A stretch of DNA of 64,000 bases from Larkinella sp049445795 (GCF_049445795.1 NZ_JBMSDT010000011.1:1-64000), one strand, 5' to 3'. Shown: positions 50,218 to 60,200, counted from the stretch's first letter. Notes: generated by a model not told the origin, from the letters alone. Translations and numbers: made by a program.

Positions 50218-50580
50218 ATGAAAAGAACCACCTTGGTGATCGGGGCTTCGGAGAACCCTGAACGCTACGCTCATAAAGCAGCCAACCGGCTTGTTCAGCA
50301 AGGACACCCTGTTGAATTAGTGGGCTTACGAACCGGAACAATCCGAGGAAACCCAATCCGGATGGGACAACCCGATCTGGAAGATATCGATACGGTTACC
50401 TTGTACGTTTCCGCCCGGAATCAGACCGGGATATACGATTACATCAAAAAGCTGAGACCCCGGCGGGTGATTTTCAACCCCGGAACCGAAAACCCGGCTT
50501 TTGAAAAAGAACTGGCGCAACAAGGCATCGAACCCATTGAAGCCTGTACCCTGGTCATGCTCGCAACGGGACAATATTAG
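50218..50580 (+). CDS. CoA-binding-domain protein
   Basis: The 120-residue protein is a single CoA-binding (Rossmann) domain as in succinyl-CoA synthetase alpha: TTLVIGASENPERYAHKAAN, RLVQQGHPVELVGL, IDTVTLYVSARNQTGIYDYI and RRVIFNPGTENPAFEKELAQ, then IEPIEACTLVML. The family (YccU/YneT-like) is widespread, and its role is not settled. Length and motifs are complete. It converges with fabH over an inverted-repeat element that begins at its stop codon. Confidence 0.92.
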   Translation: MKRTTLVIGASENPERYAHKAANRLVQQGHPVELVGLRTGTIRGNPIRMGQPDLEDIDTVTLYVSARNQTGIYDYIKKLRPRRVIFNPGTENPAFEKELAQQGIEPIEACTLVMLATGQY

Positions 50581-50694
50581 GAGTTAAGAATTAAGAGTTA
50601 AGAATTAAGAGTTGGCTACGCCGTTTCCTGGTAATATGGCAGCGCAACTCATAACCGCACGGGCGGCCCCGTCTTAATTCTTAACTCTTAATTC
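50579..50694. repeat. Inverted-repeat element between two convergent genes
   Basis: Perfect 23-base arms at 50588-50610 and 50672-50694 consist of alternating GAATTAA and GAGTTAA units. The left end begins in the stop codon of the CoA-binding gene (50578-50580), the right ends in the stop codon of fabH (50693-50695). The centre shares GTTG, GCGCTGC and TAGCCAAC blocks with the 31233-31311 element, in the opposite orientation. Confidence 0.85.
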
Positions 50695-51694
50695 AATACT
50701 TGATCAGGGCGGAGGCCCAGGTGAAGCCGCTGCCGAACGCGGCCAGGCAGATCAGGTCGCCCGAACGGATGCGGCCCTGTTCCCAGGCTTCGGTAAGGGC
50801 GATGGGGAGGGAAGCTGCGGTGGTGTTGCCATACCGCTGAATGTTGTTGAAAACCCGCTCGGGGGGGAGGTTGAGCTGCTGGCGGACGTTTTCCGAAATA
50901 CGCAGGTTGGCCTGATGAGGAATTAACAACGAGATATCTTCCGGCTGATAGCCATTGGCTTGTAGGGCTTCCTGAATCACTTCCGGAAAGCGGGTTAGGG
51001 CGTGTTTCAAAACCGCACTGCCATTCATGGACACGTCAAAACCGCCTTCGTCAACCATTTCTTTTGTGGCCGCACGCGTTGGGCGGCTGCTGCCCGGTTC
51101 GCGAACGTACAACTCTTCCGCGTAGCGACCGTCGGCGTGCAGATGGGTCGATAAAAGCCGGTGCTCCGGATCGTCGGTGGCCTGCAACACGGCCGCTCCG
51201 GCTCCGTCGCCGAAAATAACCGCTACGTTCCGGCCTTCGGTGCTTTTATTGAGCCAGGTCGACTGAATTTCCGAACCGACCACCAGCACGGTTTTATACA
51301 TGCCGGTTTTGATGAACTGGTCGGCAATCGACAGGGCGTAAATAAAACCGGAACATTGGTTGCGAATATCGATGACGCCGACTCCTTCGAGACCCAGCTC
51401 GCGCTGCATCAAAAAACCGGAACCGGGAAAGTAATAATCCGGCGTGGTGGTCGCATACACGATCAGTTGAATGTCCGAAGGCTGCAAACCGGCGCGGTCG
51501 ATGGCCATGCGGGAAGCCGCCGTGGCCATGCTCGCGTTGGTATCTTTGCCGTAGGTGAAATACCGCCGTTGTTCAATACCGGTGCGTTCCCGAATCCAGG
51601 CGTCCGAGGTTTCCATGTACTGGGTCAGATCCTGGTTCGTGACGACGTTTTCCGGAACGTAGAATCCCAACCCGGCAATGGTCGAATACGTCAT
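50693..51694 (-). CDS. fabH: 3-oxoacyl-ACP synthase III (FabH family)
   Basis: The 333-residue thiolase-fold protein matches ketoacyl-ACP synthase III: the nucleophile Cys114 in DIRNQCSGFIYALS, the His in LLIPHQANLRISENV, and Asn in NNIQRYGNTTAASLP complete the Cys-His-Asn triad. FabH condenses an acyl-CoA with malonyl-ACP to start fatty acid synthesis. Bacteroidota often have several copies; this one lies in a run with purS and pssA and starts 3 bases after purS, so it may be a divergent paralogue used for lipid supply. Chain specificity is not predictable. Confidence 0.92.
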   Translation of the reverse strand: MTYSTIAGLGFYVPENVVTNQDLTQYMETSDAWIRERTGIEQRRYFTYGKDTNASMATAASRMAIDRAGLQPSDIQLIVYATTTPDYYFPGSGFLMQRELGLEGVGVIDIRNQCSGFIYALSIADQFIKTGMYKTVLVVGSEIQSTWLNKSTEGRNVAVIFGDGAGAAVLQATDDPEHRLLSTHLHADGRYAEELYVREPGSSRPTRAATKEMVDEGGFDVSMNGSAVLKHALTRFPEVIQEALQANGYQPEDISLLIPHQANLRISENVRQQLNLPPERVFNNIQRYGNTTAASLPIALTEAWEQGRIRSGDLICLAAFGSGFTWASALIKY

Positions 51695-51697
51695 GCC

Positions 51698-51955
51698 TTA
51701 CGCCTGGGTTTCTTCGATCGAAAAGGTATATTCTTCCATAATCAGGTTGGCCAGCAGTTGCCGACAGGCCGTATCGACGATAGCGCTGGCACTGTCCGAC
51801 GACTCGGCTTCGACTTCCAGCCGGATGTGCTTGCCAATCCGAACGTCGCCCACCGAATCGATGTGGAGGTTATGCAGACCCAGTTTGACGGCTTTTCCCT
51901 GCGGATCCAGAATTTCCTTTTGGGGCATGATGTCAATGTGCGCGATGTATTTCAT
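51698..51955 (-). CDS. purS: Phosphoribosylformylglycinamidine synthase subunit PurS
   Basis: The ATG at 51953-51955 yields 85 residues, the normal length: MKYIAHIDIMPQKEILDPQG, KAVKLGLHNLHIDSVGDVRI, GKHIRLEVEA, LLANLIMEEYTFSIEE. PurS is the small structural subunit of the PurSLQ complex that turns FGAR into FGAM in purine synthesis. purL and purQ are not here. Frame 51956-52036 is open upstream but non-conserved and overlaps pssA. It lies between pssA (61-base gap) and fabH (3-base gap). Confidence 0.9.
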   Translation of the reverse strand: MKYIAHIDIMPQKEILDPQGKAVKLGLHNLHIDSVGDVRIGKHIRLEVEAESSDSASAIVDTACRQLLANLIMEEYTFSIEETQA

Positions 51956-52016
51956 GATGAAAGAAAGGAATAGAAGAAGCGGAGAGAAGCGAATTCTCAT
52001 TTTACCTGCGCTAACC

Positions 52017-52748
52017 TTACTCCTTATGTTTAGCAAAAAATGAAACCAGAATGTATAAAAAGATGATGAGCGGAACGGCCGCGAACTGCAAAAATAGCAA
52101 CAGAACCGCTGATAGTATCAGAAAAATGAACTTAATCTGGTTTTCGCGCCAGCCAAATGATTTGAACTTAAGCGCCAGCAACGGCAGTTCAGCAACCAGC
52201 ATGAACGAAAAACCGACCAGGAAATACAGTAGAATCGGATTTTGCCACAGGAACGCAAATTGCGGCTGGTAGTAGCTCATGAGCGGAAAAGCCGCAATCA
52301 GCAGGGAGTTGGCCGGAACCGGCAAACCGATGAACCGGTCGGACTGGCGGGTGTCGATGTTAAAGTTGGCCAGCCGCAACGCCGACAGAACCGCAATCAG
52401 GTAAGCCAGATACGACCATCTGGCCATACCCGTTGTCCACAGTGCCTGAAAAACAAGGGTCGCCGGTAACACACCGAAGGTGACGACATCGGCCAGTGAG
52501 TCGAGTTCTTTGCCAAACGGGCCCGATACCTTCACAAGCCGGGCCACAAAACCGTCGCCAAAATCGAGTAGTCCGGCCAGCAAAATAAGCCAGGCCGCCG
52601 TGTCGGAATTACCGCGCAGCGTCATCACCAACCCGACGCAACCACAGAGGAGGTTGCCGCAGGTCATGGCATTGGGCAGGTGTCGGAGTAACGGATTGAT
52701 GGATTGTTTGGCAAATGATGCCGTAAATCTACGGGAGAGAGTTGGCAA
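52017..52748 (-). CDS. pssA: CDP-diacylglycerol--serine O-phosphatidyltransferase
   Basis: The protein makes phosphatidylserine from CDP-diacylglycerol and serine at the inner membrane, the precursor of phosphatidylethanolamine. The CDP-alcohol transferase signature D-G-x2-A-R-x8-G-x3-D-x3-D is present around residue 70: DFGDGFVARLVKVSGPFGKELDSLAD. Hmm-like family features also include NAMTCGNLLCGCVGLVM at the start and about seven membrane helices. The N-terminal start is unclear: the longest frame begins at a TTG (52746-52748, 243 residues), and no ATG precedes the conserved NAMTCGN. It starts 46 bases after the D-lactate dehydrogenase-like gene. Confidence 0.93.
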   Translation of the reverse strand: MPTLSRRFTASFAKQSINPLLRHLPNAMTCGNLLCGCVGLVMTLRGNSDTAAWLILLAGLLDFGDGFVARLVKVSGPFGKELDSLADVVTFGVLPATLVFQALWTTGMARWSYLAYLIAVLSALRLANFNIDTRQSDRFIGLPVPANSLLIAAFPLMSYYQPQFAFLWQNPILLYFLVGFSFMLVAELPLLALKFKSFGWRENQIKFIFLILSAVLLLFLQFAAVPLIIFLYILVSFFAKHKE

Positions 52749-52794
52749 CTCAAATTTTAGTGAGAAAAAAGAACGCTTTAGTGACCCGGACGAA

Positions 52795-53784
52795 TTACAT
52801 CGAGATCTTGCTGATGCCCGGCTGGCGGCTGTTCTGGAAATAAGAAATCTGGAGCAGCAGGTTATGAGCGATCTGTTGCAGAGCCTCTTCGGTCAGAAAG
52901 CCCTGGTGGGCCGTCAGGAGAACGCGCGGGTGCAGGCGCAGCCGGTTCAGCTCGTCGTCGGTAATGGGCTGGCCCGAAAAATCCCGGTGAAACCAGCCTT
53001 TCTCGCCCGCATAAACGTCCGTGGCATAACCGCCCAATTTTTGGTTATCCAGCGCATTGAGCAGGGCTGCCGTATCGACCAGTTTGCCCCGACCCGTATT
53101 GACGACAATCGCCGTCGGTTTTAGTTGGGCAATGGCGTCGGCATTCAAGAGGTTGGCGGTATGGCTATTCAGCGGGCAATGGAACGAGATCACGTCCGAC
53201 TCGGCCCAAAGTGTCTGGAGCGATACGTACCGGACTCCGCTGTTGAGCAGCCGTAGATTCGGTTTCGGATCAAAGGCGATTACGCGGCAGCCGAAGCCGA
53301 GCATGATTTGGCTAAACGCCTGTCCGATCCGGCCGGTGCCGACTATGCCGACGGTTTTGCCGTGCAAATCCTGCCCGGTCAGGCCGTTGATGGAAAAGTT
53401 GCCCTGCTGTACCCGCGTATAGGCCTGCGGAATCTGCCGCACGAAACTCATCAGGAGCGCCACGGCGTGTTCGGCCACCGAATAGGGTGAGTAACCGGGC
53501 ACATGCAAGACGGTCAGGTCGGCTTCCTCGGCCGCTTCCAGATCCACATTGTCGAGCCCGACGCAGCGCATCGCCACCAGCTTAACGCCCTGACTCTTCA
53601 GCGCCTGCAAAACCGGGGCGCTCAGATCGTCTTCCACAAACGCACAGACGGCTTCGTAGCCTTTCGCCAGGTGGCAGGAATGCGCGTTCAGGGTTTCTTC
53701 CAGAAACGTAATGGCATGATGCCCCTGGTAGCGGGTAAACCAGTCGCGCTCGTAAGCCGCCGTACTAAAAAAGGCAATTTTCAT
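52795..53784 (-). CDS. D-isomer-specific 2-hydroxyacid dehydrogenase (D-lactate dehydrogenase-like)
   Basis: The 329-residue NAD-dependent enzyme has the family's fold: N-terminal catalytic part (KIAFFSTAAYERDWFTRYQG), the nucleotide-binding motif VGIVGTGRIGQAF, the Arg in NTGRGKLVDTAAL, the Glu in GLDVYE position (here GYATDVYAGEKGWF) and His in LTAHQGFLTEEAL. AMRCVGLDNVDLEAA and HVPGYSPYSVAEHAVALL resemble LdhA, which reduces pyruvate to D-lactate. A role in fermentation or hydroxyacid turnover is likely. It heads the run with pssA, purS and fabH on the minus strand, although co-transcription is only suggested by spacing. Confidence 0.92.
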   Translation of the reverse strand: MKIAFFSTAAYERDWFTRYQGHHAITFLEETLNAHSCHLAKGYEAVCAFVEDDLSAPVLQALKSQGVKLVAMRCVGLDNVDLEAAEEADLTVLHVPGYSPYSVAEHAVALLMSFVRQIPQAYTRVQQGNFSINGLTGQDLHGKTVGIVGTGRIGQAFSQIMLGFGCRVIAFDPKPNLRLLNSGVRYVSLQTLWAESDVISFHCPLNSHTANLLNADAIAQLKPTAIVVNTGRGKLVDTAALLNALDNQKLGGYATDVYAGEKGWFHRDFSGQPITDDELNRLRLHPRVLLTAHQGFLTEEALQQIAHNLLLQISYFQNSRQPGISKISM

Positions 53785-54010
53785 AAGTCAGTGATTGAAA
53801 GGTACCCAGGCTCTTAACTGGTTTCTAAACTCAGACAAAAGTAGCCAAACAACGGAAGCGGTTTTATGAGCAGGGTCAGGCCGTTCCCTGATCGTTATCG
53901 GATTTGGCGTCCCCAATCGGTTACGAACAACCCGGTGAACGCCGTAAAAGGGTCGGTTCAATGTCGGGAAAAACCGTTATCTTTAAACGGATCAGTTGCA
54001 GCAAGTTTTC

Positions 54011-55090
54011 GTGGATCAATCCAACGCCCGGAAGATTATACACATCGACATGGATGCTTTTTACGCATCGGTCGAACAGCGGGATCACCCGGAATTACGG
54101 CAAAAACCGGTAGCCGTGGGAGGCTCCAGCCAGCGGGGGGTTGTGGCTGCAGCCAGCTACGAAGCGCGGCAATTCGGCGTACGGTCGGCCATGGCTTCGT
54201 CGGTGGCCATCCGAAAATGCCCCGGATTGATCTTCGTCAAGCCCCGTTTCGATGTCTACAAAGCCGTTTCCGGCCAGATTCGGGCTATTTTTGCTGAATA
54301 CACCCCATTGATTGAACCGCTCTCCCTGGACGAAGCGTACCTCGATGTAACCGAAAATTTAAAGAACATCGCTTCGGCAACCCGAATTGCCGAGGAAATC
54401 CGGGCGACGATTTGGGAACAAACCCGGCTGACGGCTTCGGCCGGGGTGTCGTACAACAAGTTCCTGGCCAAGCTGGCGTCCGATATGCGCAAACCCAACG
54501 GGCTATATGTGATCAAACCCAGCCAGGGACTTGCCTTTGTCGAAACCCTGAACGTTAGTCAGTTTCATGGCATTGGCCGGGTTACGGCGGCCCGGATGAA
54601 TCGACTTGGGATTTTCACCGGCTTGGATTTACGGCAGCAATCTGAAGCCTTTCTGAAACAGCATTTTGGCAAGGCAGGCAGCTTTTACTACGACATCGCC
54701 CGGGCGGTCGACCACCGGTCCGTAACCCCCGACCGGCTGCGGAAATCGATCGGGTCGGAAAACACGTTTGAGTACGATTTGACGGAAGAACCGGAATTGA
54801 CGGCCCGTTTGCAGCCGCTGCTGGATTCGGTCTGGCGAGCCTGCGAACGCATCCGGGTAGTGGGACGTACAGTGACGCTGAAAGTGAAGTTTGCGGATTT
54901 TGAACAAATCACCCGCAGCCGCACAACCCTCGGCCCCGTCTCGCAGAAAGCTTTTCTGGACCGCATTGGCCTGGACTTGCTGAAGTCGGTTTTGCCCGTA
55001 CCGAAAGGGGTTCGCCTGCTGGGAGTTTCTGTTTCGAACCTGGAAGCCACCGAGGAGCAGGCCGGGCAGCAGTTGACCCTGCCTTTTTAG
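54011..55090 (+). CDS. dinB: DNA polymerase IV
   Basis: The Y-family polymerase has IIHIDMDAFYASVEQRDHPE (first metal-binding Asp), GVVAAASYEARQFGVRSAMA, and PLSLDEAYLDVT with the catalytic Asp-Glu. SAGVSYNKFLAKLASDMRKP is the little-finger-proximal loop, and ISK-like helix-hairpin-helix FHGIGRVTAARMNRLGIFTG follows. The GTG at 54011 is preferred as start, as it begins five codons before the conserved IIHID; a TTG at 53996 is also possible. The 359-residue length is normal. A C-terminal QQLTLPF resembles the beta-clamp-binding motif. Translesion synthesis is expected; no SOS box is recognised upstream. Confidence 0.95.
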   Translation: MDQSNARKIIHIDMDAFYASVEQRDHPELRQKPVAVGGSSQRGVVAAASYEARQFGVRSAMASSVAIRKCPGLIFVKPRFDVYKAVSGQIRAIFAEYTPLIEPLSLDEAYLDVTENLKNIASATRIAEEIRATIWEQTRLTASAGVSYNKFLAKLASDMRKPNGLYVIKPSQGLAFVETLNVSQFHGIGRVTAARMNRLGIFTGLDLRQQSEAFLKQHFGKAGSFYYDIARAVDHRSVTPDRLRKSIGSENTFEYDLTEEPELTARLQPLLDSVWRACERIRVVGRTVTLKVKFADFEQITRSRTTLGPVSQKAFLDRIGLDLLKSVLPVPKGVRLLGVSVSNLEATEEQAGQQLTLPF

Positions 55091-55237
55091 CGTTTAAAGG
55101 CCTGAAAGAACCAATTTGTTCGCGTCTCAAATGAACCGGTTTTAGAAACTTACTCTTTAAAAAAACGGTCTGAAAAATGCCGCAATACCCCCTGTAGTTT
55201 GTCGTTTTTACACGCTATCGAAACGGGGTCGGGTGCG

Positions 55238-55245
55238 TAAATTTG
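55238..55245 (+). promoter_or_regulatory. Possible -7 box of the DoxX gene
   Basis: TAAATTTG matches TANNTTTG exactly and lies 37 bases upstream of the ATG at 55283. No TTG occurs at 19-23 bases before it, so the call is tentative. Confidence 0.4.
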
Positions 55246-55282
55246 TCTTATTCAATCGGTTAAAAAACAAAAGCCAACGGCC

Positions 55283-55699
55283 ATGAAAACGACAAAAATT
55301 CTGTATTGGGTCTTTACGGGTTTATTCGCCTTCTTCATGTTTGGGTCGGCCATACCGAACATCCTGGTCGATCCGATGTCCGTCCAGGGATTCAAGGACA
55401 TGGGCTATCCGGTTTACCTGATTCCGTTTCTGGGGTGGGCAAAGCTACTTGGTGTCATTGCTATTCTGGTGCCGGGTTTTCCCCGCATCAAGGAATGGGC
55501 GTATGCCGGCTTAATGTACGACATTCTGGGCGCTATTTATTCCATCAGTATGTTGGATAAACTGGCGGTAGAATGGGTGCCGATGCTGATCATTCCCACC
55601 ATTGGGCTGGCTTCGTACGTCTATTATCACAAATGGCTGAAAGCGAAATCCGACCATCTGGCCGATGCCCCATCCGGCTCGTTAAAAGTAGCCGGATGA
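55283..55699 (+). CDS. DoxX-like four-helix membrane protein
   Basis: The 138-residue protein has four membrane segments: ILYWVFTGLFAFFMFGSAIP, LIPFLGWAKLLGVIAILVPG, EWAYAGLMYDILGAIYSISM and WVPMLIIPTIGLASYVYYH. AIPNILVDPMSVQGFKDMGY is the family's connecting loop. DoxX-like proteins have been linked to thiol and oxidative stress, but with no confirmed reaction. It stands alone between dinB and the MFS carrier, with 105 bases to the next gene. Confidence 0.9.
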   Translation: MKTTKILYWVFTGLFAFFMFGSAIPNILVDPMSVQGFKDMGYPVYLIPFLGWAKLLGVIAILVPGFPRIKEWAYAGLMYDILGAIYSISMLDKLAVEWVPMLIIPTIGLASYVYYHKWLKAKSDHLADAPSGSLKVAG

Positions 55700-55803
55700 G
55701 GCTGATCCGGGAACGATAGCAGCGGTTTGAACGTAATTTGAAAGGGTCGGTTCAACTCCTGAATGGACCTTTCCCTTTCCGCAAATACGAATGAACAAAC
55801 GCT

Positions 55804-57123
55804 ATGAACGACCGCTTTTACGCTATTCTGGCCAATACACTGGCCGCATCGCTGACGAACAATTTTGTCTGGTTTGCGCTGACATTCTGGGTATACCTGC
55901 AAACCAAATCCGTCGTAGCCACTTCTGTCATGGCCGGTATTTACCTGGGAACGGTAGCCTTCTCCGGTTTCTTCCTAGGCTCAGTGGTCGACAATTACCC
56001 GAAGAAAACCGCCATGTTGCTGTCGAGCGCGGGTTCGTTGTTGTTATACGTCCTGGCTTGGGGGATTTATAGCACCACGCCGACAGCGGTTTTTACGGAT
56101 CCGTCCAGCCCGGCACTGTGGGTGTTTGTCCTGCTGGGCCTACTGGGTGCGATTGCCGGGAATCTGCGGACCATTGCGCTTTCTACGCTGGTAACTCTTT
56201 TGATACCGGAAGACGAACGGGACAAGGCAAACGGGATGGTCGGAACCGCCAACGGCATTGCGTTTCTGGTGGCGTCGCTGTTCAGCGGGCTGGTGATCGG
56301 GTTTCTGGGTATGTTCTGGATGCTGGTGCTGGGCATTGGGCTAACGGCGCTGGTGGTACTGCATCTGTGGACGATTTCGATTCCGAATACCGCCCCGGAC
56401 ACGCATGCCCAGATCGAAAACCGCATTGACATAAAAGGAACGTTACTGGCGGTGCGGCAGATTCCGGGGTTGTTGGGCCTGATTTTTTTTAACACGTTCA
56501 ACAACTTTCTGGGGGGAGTGTTCATGTCGTTGATGGATGCTTATGGCTTATCACTGGTGTCGGTGCAGGTCTGGGGTGTTTTGTGGAGCGGGCTGAGCGG
56601 TGGTTTTATCGTGGGCGGTATCGTGGTGGCCCGGCGGGGGCTGGGGCCGAATCCGTTACGCACGCTGTTTCTGGCCAACATTGTCATGTGGACGGTTTGC
56701 GTTTTCTTCACCATCCAGGCGTCCATCGTGTTGCTCTCGCTCGGGTTGTTTGTGTACATGTGTTTGATCCCGGCGGTCGAAGCGGCCGAGCAAACCATCA
56801 TTCAGAAGCTGATTTCGCCCGAGCGCCAGGGCCGGGTGTTTGGGTTTGCCCAGAGCGTCGAACAGGCCGCATCACCCATCACGGCGTTTCTGATCGGACC
56901 GATTGCCGAATTGATTTTTATTCCCTTCATGACGACCGGCAAAGGGGTTGACTGGCTGGGCGGTTGGTTCGGGACCGGCAGCGATCGCGGGTTGGCGCTG
57001 CTGTTTACCGTCACGGGCCTGGTGGGGTTGCTGATCACGCTGGCGGCTATGCGTTCGGGTTCGTACCGGGTTCTGGCAAAGAATTATGAGAAATCGGCAG
57101 CTTCGACAGCGCTGGTCAACTAA
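55804..57123 (+). CDS. Major facilitator superfamily transporter
   Basis: The 439-residue protein has twelve predicted membrane helices. NNFVWFALTFWVYLQTKSVV and VVDNYPKKTAMLL (the loop 2-3 region, here without the standard Arg-rich motif) mark the fold, followed by PEDERDKANGMVGTANGIAF in the middle, like the MFS_1/MFS_3 group of drug efflux carriers. The C-terminal half contains EAAEQTIIQKLISPERQGRV and FGFAQSVEQAASPITAFL. Its substrate is not predictable. It converges with the large hybrid kinase gene. Confidence 0.9.
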   Translation: MNDRFYAILANTLAASLTNNFVWFALTFWVYLQTKSVVATSVMAGIYLGTVAFSGFFLGSVVDNYPKKTAMLLSSAGSLLLYVLAWGIYSTTPTAVFTDPSSPALWVFVLLGLLGAIAGNLRTIALSTLVTLLIPEDERDKANGMVGTANGIAFLVASLFSGLVIGFLGMFWMLVLGIGLTALVVLHLWTISIPNTAPDTHAQIENRIDIKGTLLAVRQIPGLLGLIFFNTFNNFLGGVFMSLMDAYGLSLVSVQVWGVLWSGLSGGFIVGGIVVARRGLGPNPLRTLFLANIVMWTVCVFFTIQASIVLLSLGLFVYMCLIPAVEAAEQTIIQKLISPERQGRVFGFAQSVEQAASPITAFLIGPIAELIFIPFMTTGKGVDWLGGWFGTGSDRGLALLFTVTGLVGLLITLAAMRSGSYRVLAKNYEKSAASTALVN

Positions 57124-57220
57124 AGAAACCCAATTTTTCGAGGAATTTCCTCCATCAGCATCGCTCGTCTCCGGTAGTCGGATCCGGATCGCCAGCCAGA
57201 CCCTTGTCGGGCAGTCTGAG

Positions 57221-60200
57221 TCAGTCATCACGGCGTTCATTGAGTTGCCGACGATCGGCAAACGCGTTTTGGCGGAGGGGGAGGGTAATCATGAAGTGAG
57301 CCCCCTGACCCGGTTTGCCTTCGGCGGTAATCTGGCCATGATGATTTTCGACGATCCGGCGGCAGATGGTCAGACCAATGCCCGTTCCTTCGTACTGCCC
57401 CCGGCCGTGCAACCGTTGGAACATCCCGAAGATTTTTTCGGCATACTGCGTTTCAAACCCGATTCCATTGTCACGGATCGAAATCCGGATGTAGTCGCCG
57501 GGCGTGGTAACCGCCGAAACCGTCGCTGGCGGTTCTGCGGGCTGGCTCGTAACCCGAATAACCGGAGGCCGATCAGCGACAAACTTAAGCCCGTTGCTGA
57601 TCAGGTTCTGGAAAAGTTGGTGCATCTGGCCGGGAATAGCTTCGATGAGAGGCAGGGTGTCGATTTCGAGCCGGGCCTTTTTTTCCTGAATCGTGATGGA
57701 CAGATCGTCGGCAATTCCGTCGATCAGGGCATTTAGATCGACGATCTCGTGCCGGGCGCTGGTATTGGAAAGTTTGGAGAGTCGCAGCACATCGTCCACA
57801 ATTTTTTGCATGCGGGCGGCCGCACCGGTAATCCGGCCAAAATGACTCCGTTCGTCCTCACTTAGTTTACCATCGAGTGTTGTCGTTAGTAAGTTGCTGA
57901 ACGACTGAATTTTGCGTAACGGTTCTTTCAGGTCGTGGCTGGCTACCGACGCAAATTGCAACAGGTCCAAATTAGAGCGTTCCAGTTCGGTATTAAGGTT
58001 GCGTAATTCCGAAGTTCGCTCCGTTACCCGCCGTTCCAGTTCGTCGTGGATGACCTTCTGTTCGTTGATATCGGTACAGCCGCCGATGTAACCCAGAAAC
58101 GTCCCATCGGCCGCAAACCGGGGACGACCCTTGTCGATAAACCAGTGGTAGGCCCCATCGAACCTCCGCAACCGGTATTCCATCTGAAATTCCTGGCGGG
58201 CATCGAAAGCCGTCGTGTAGGTATGCATACAATGCTCCACGTCGTCCGGGTGAACGCCCGTAACCCAGCCATTGCCGAGTTCCTGCTCCATCGGGCGACC
58301 CGTAAAATCCAGCCAAACCTTGTTGAAAAAGTTGCATAGCTTATCGGTGCCCGAGGTCCAGATCAGGACAGGGGCCGTATCGGCAATCGCCCGGAACCGG
58401 CTTTCACTTTCTTCAATTTTCTGACGTGCCACTACCTTCTCCGTCACATCGATCACAACGCCCATCACCCCGCTAATCGACTCGTCGGCTTCCCGAATGG
58501 GATGGTACATATAATCGAAATACAGCGACTGCGGTTTTCCCTGCCGGACCAGCCTGACCGGAGCATCGCGCTGAATATACGGAATCCCTGTCGTTGCCAC
58601 CTGATGCAATAATTCGTCAAAACCTTGTCCTTTTATTTCAGGGAGGACTTCCAGCAGCGGTTTTCCCAGAATCTGGTCCAGCGGCCGGTCGATCAGTTCC
58701 GCAAAGGCCGAATTCGCCATGCGGTAGACAAAATCGGGTTCGCGGCCGACAATGGAAATGACCACGGGCGCCTGTTCGAACAATCGCTGAAGCCACTGCT
58801 GATTTTCCTGACGCACCCAGGCAAGCCGGAGTTGGGCCTGCACACGAACGAGCAACTCCCTGGCTGTGAAGGGTTTTACCAGGTAATCGTCAACTCCGGC
58901 GACGTAGCCTTCGTAGGCTGCTTCTTCGCCCGCTCGCGCCGAAAGCAGAATAACCGGTATGTGATTCGTTTGCGGGTTACTTTTCAGTCGGTTCAACAGC
59001 GCTACGCCGTCCATCACCGGCATCATGATATCGGAGAGCACCAGTTGGGGCGGTTGACGGAGGATGGCTTCCAGGGCAGCCTGGCCGTCGGCAACGGCTT
59101 CTACCGTATAATGGGGGGCTAGCAGACGACTAACATACGCGCGCATGTCGGCATTGTCGTCGGCCAGAACCAGGCGCGGTTTGGCCGGTTCAGGATCGGA
59201 CGCTTTTTCGAATCCTTGGTCGGTCAAACTTTCTACTTCGGCCTGAAACTGATCGGTTAGGGGACTGCTATCGGGTTGATTTTCTGGTAATTGCTGAAGC
59301 GAATCGACGGGTTTCCGCGGAATGATAACGGTAAATGAACTGCCCCGGCCCGGTTCACTTTCGGCCGTAATCGTGCCATTGTGCAGTTCGACCAATTCTT
59401 TTACAAAAGCCAGACCAATGCCCGTTCCTTCAAAGGTGCGTCCCTGAAAAGCCCCATCAGAACGGTTTACCTGATAAAAACGGTCGAAAATATGGAGAAG
59501 CTGGTCCTTCGGAATACCAATTCCAGTATCGGATACGGTCAGGATGACTTGTTGATCAGCTTCGTGCAGCGAAACCCGGATTTCGCCGGCCAAGGTATAT
59601 TTGAACGCATTCGACAGCAGATTCAGCACAATTTTTTCCCACATACTGTGATCCAGTACCACGGGAGCTGAAAGGGGGGCGGTTTGAACCACAAAATCCA
59701 ACCCGGCTTTCCCGGCGGCCGAACGGAAATTGCTGGCGAGGTCGGACGTCAAAATAGCCAGATTGACTGGTTCAAAGTGAGGCTGGAGCCGACCGGCTTC
59801 AGCCCGGCTGAAATCCAGGAGGGTATTGACGAGTTTGAGCAGCCGTAGCGCATTCCGTTTGACCATCTGCAGGGACTCGTGCTGCTGAACCGGGGCCTTG
59901 CGGAGCAATTCGTCCAGCGGACCGAGCAGCAGCGTGAGCGGGGTCCGGAACTCGTGGCTGATGTTGCTGAAAAAGCGGGTTTTCGCCTGGTTAAGCTCCA
60001 GTAGAGCCTGAGCCCGCCGTCGTTCTTCTTCATACGCCCGAACATTGTTGATTTCGGTGGCGATCTGATCCGCAATTAGTTGAAAAAAGTCCCTGTACTT
60101 AGTATCGAGCACCAGATGCGGATTGATACCGGCAATGAGAACGGCGTAGGGTGTATGAAATCCATTCGGCGTGATGGGTAGAACGTAAACATGGCTGGGC

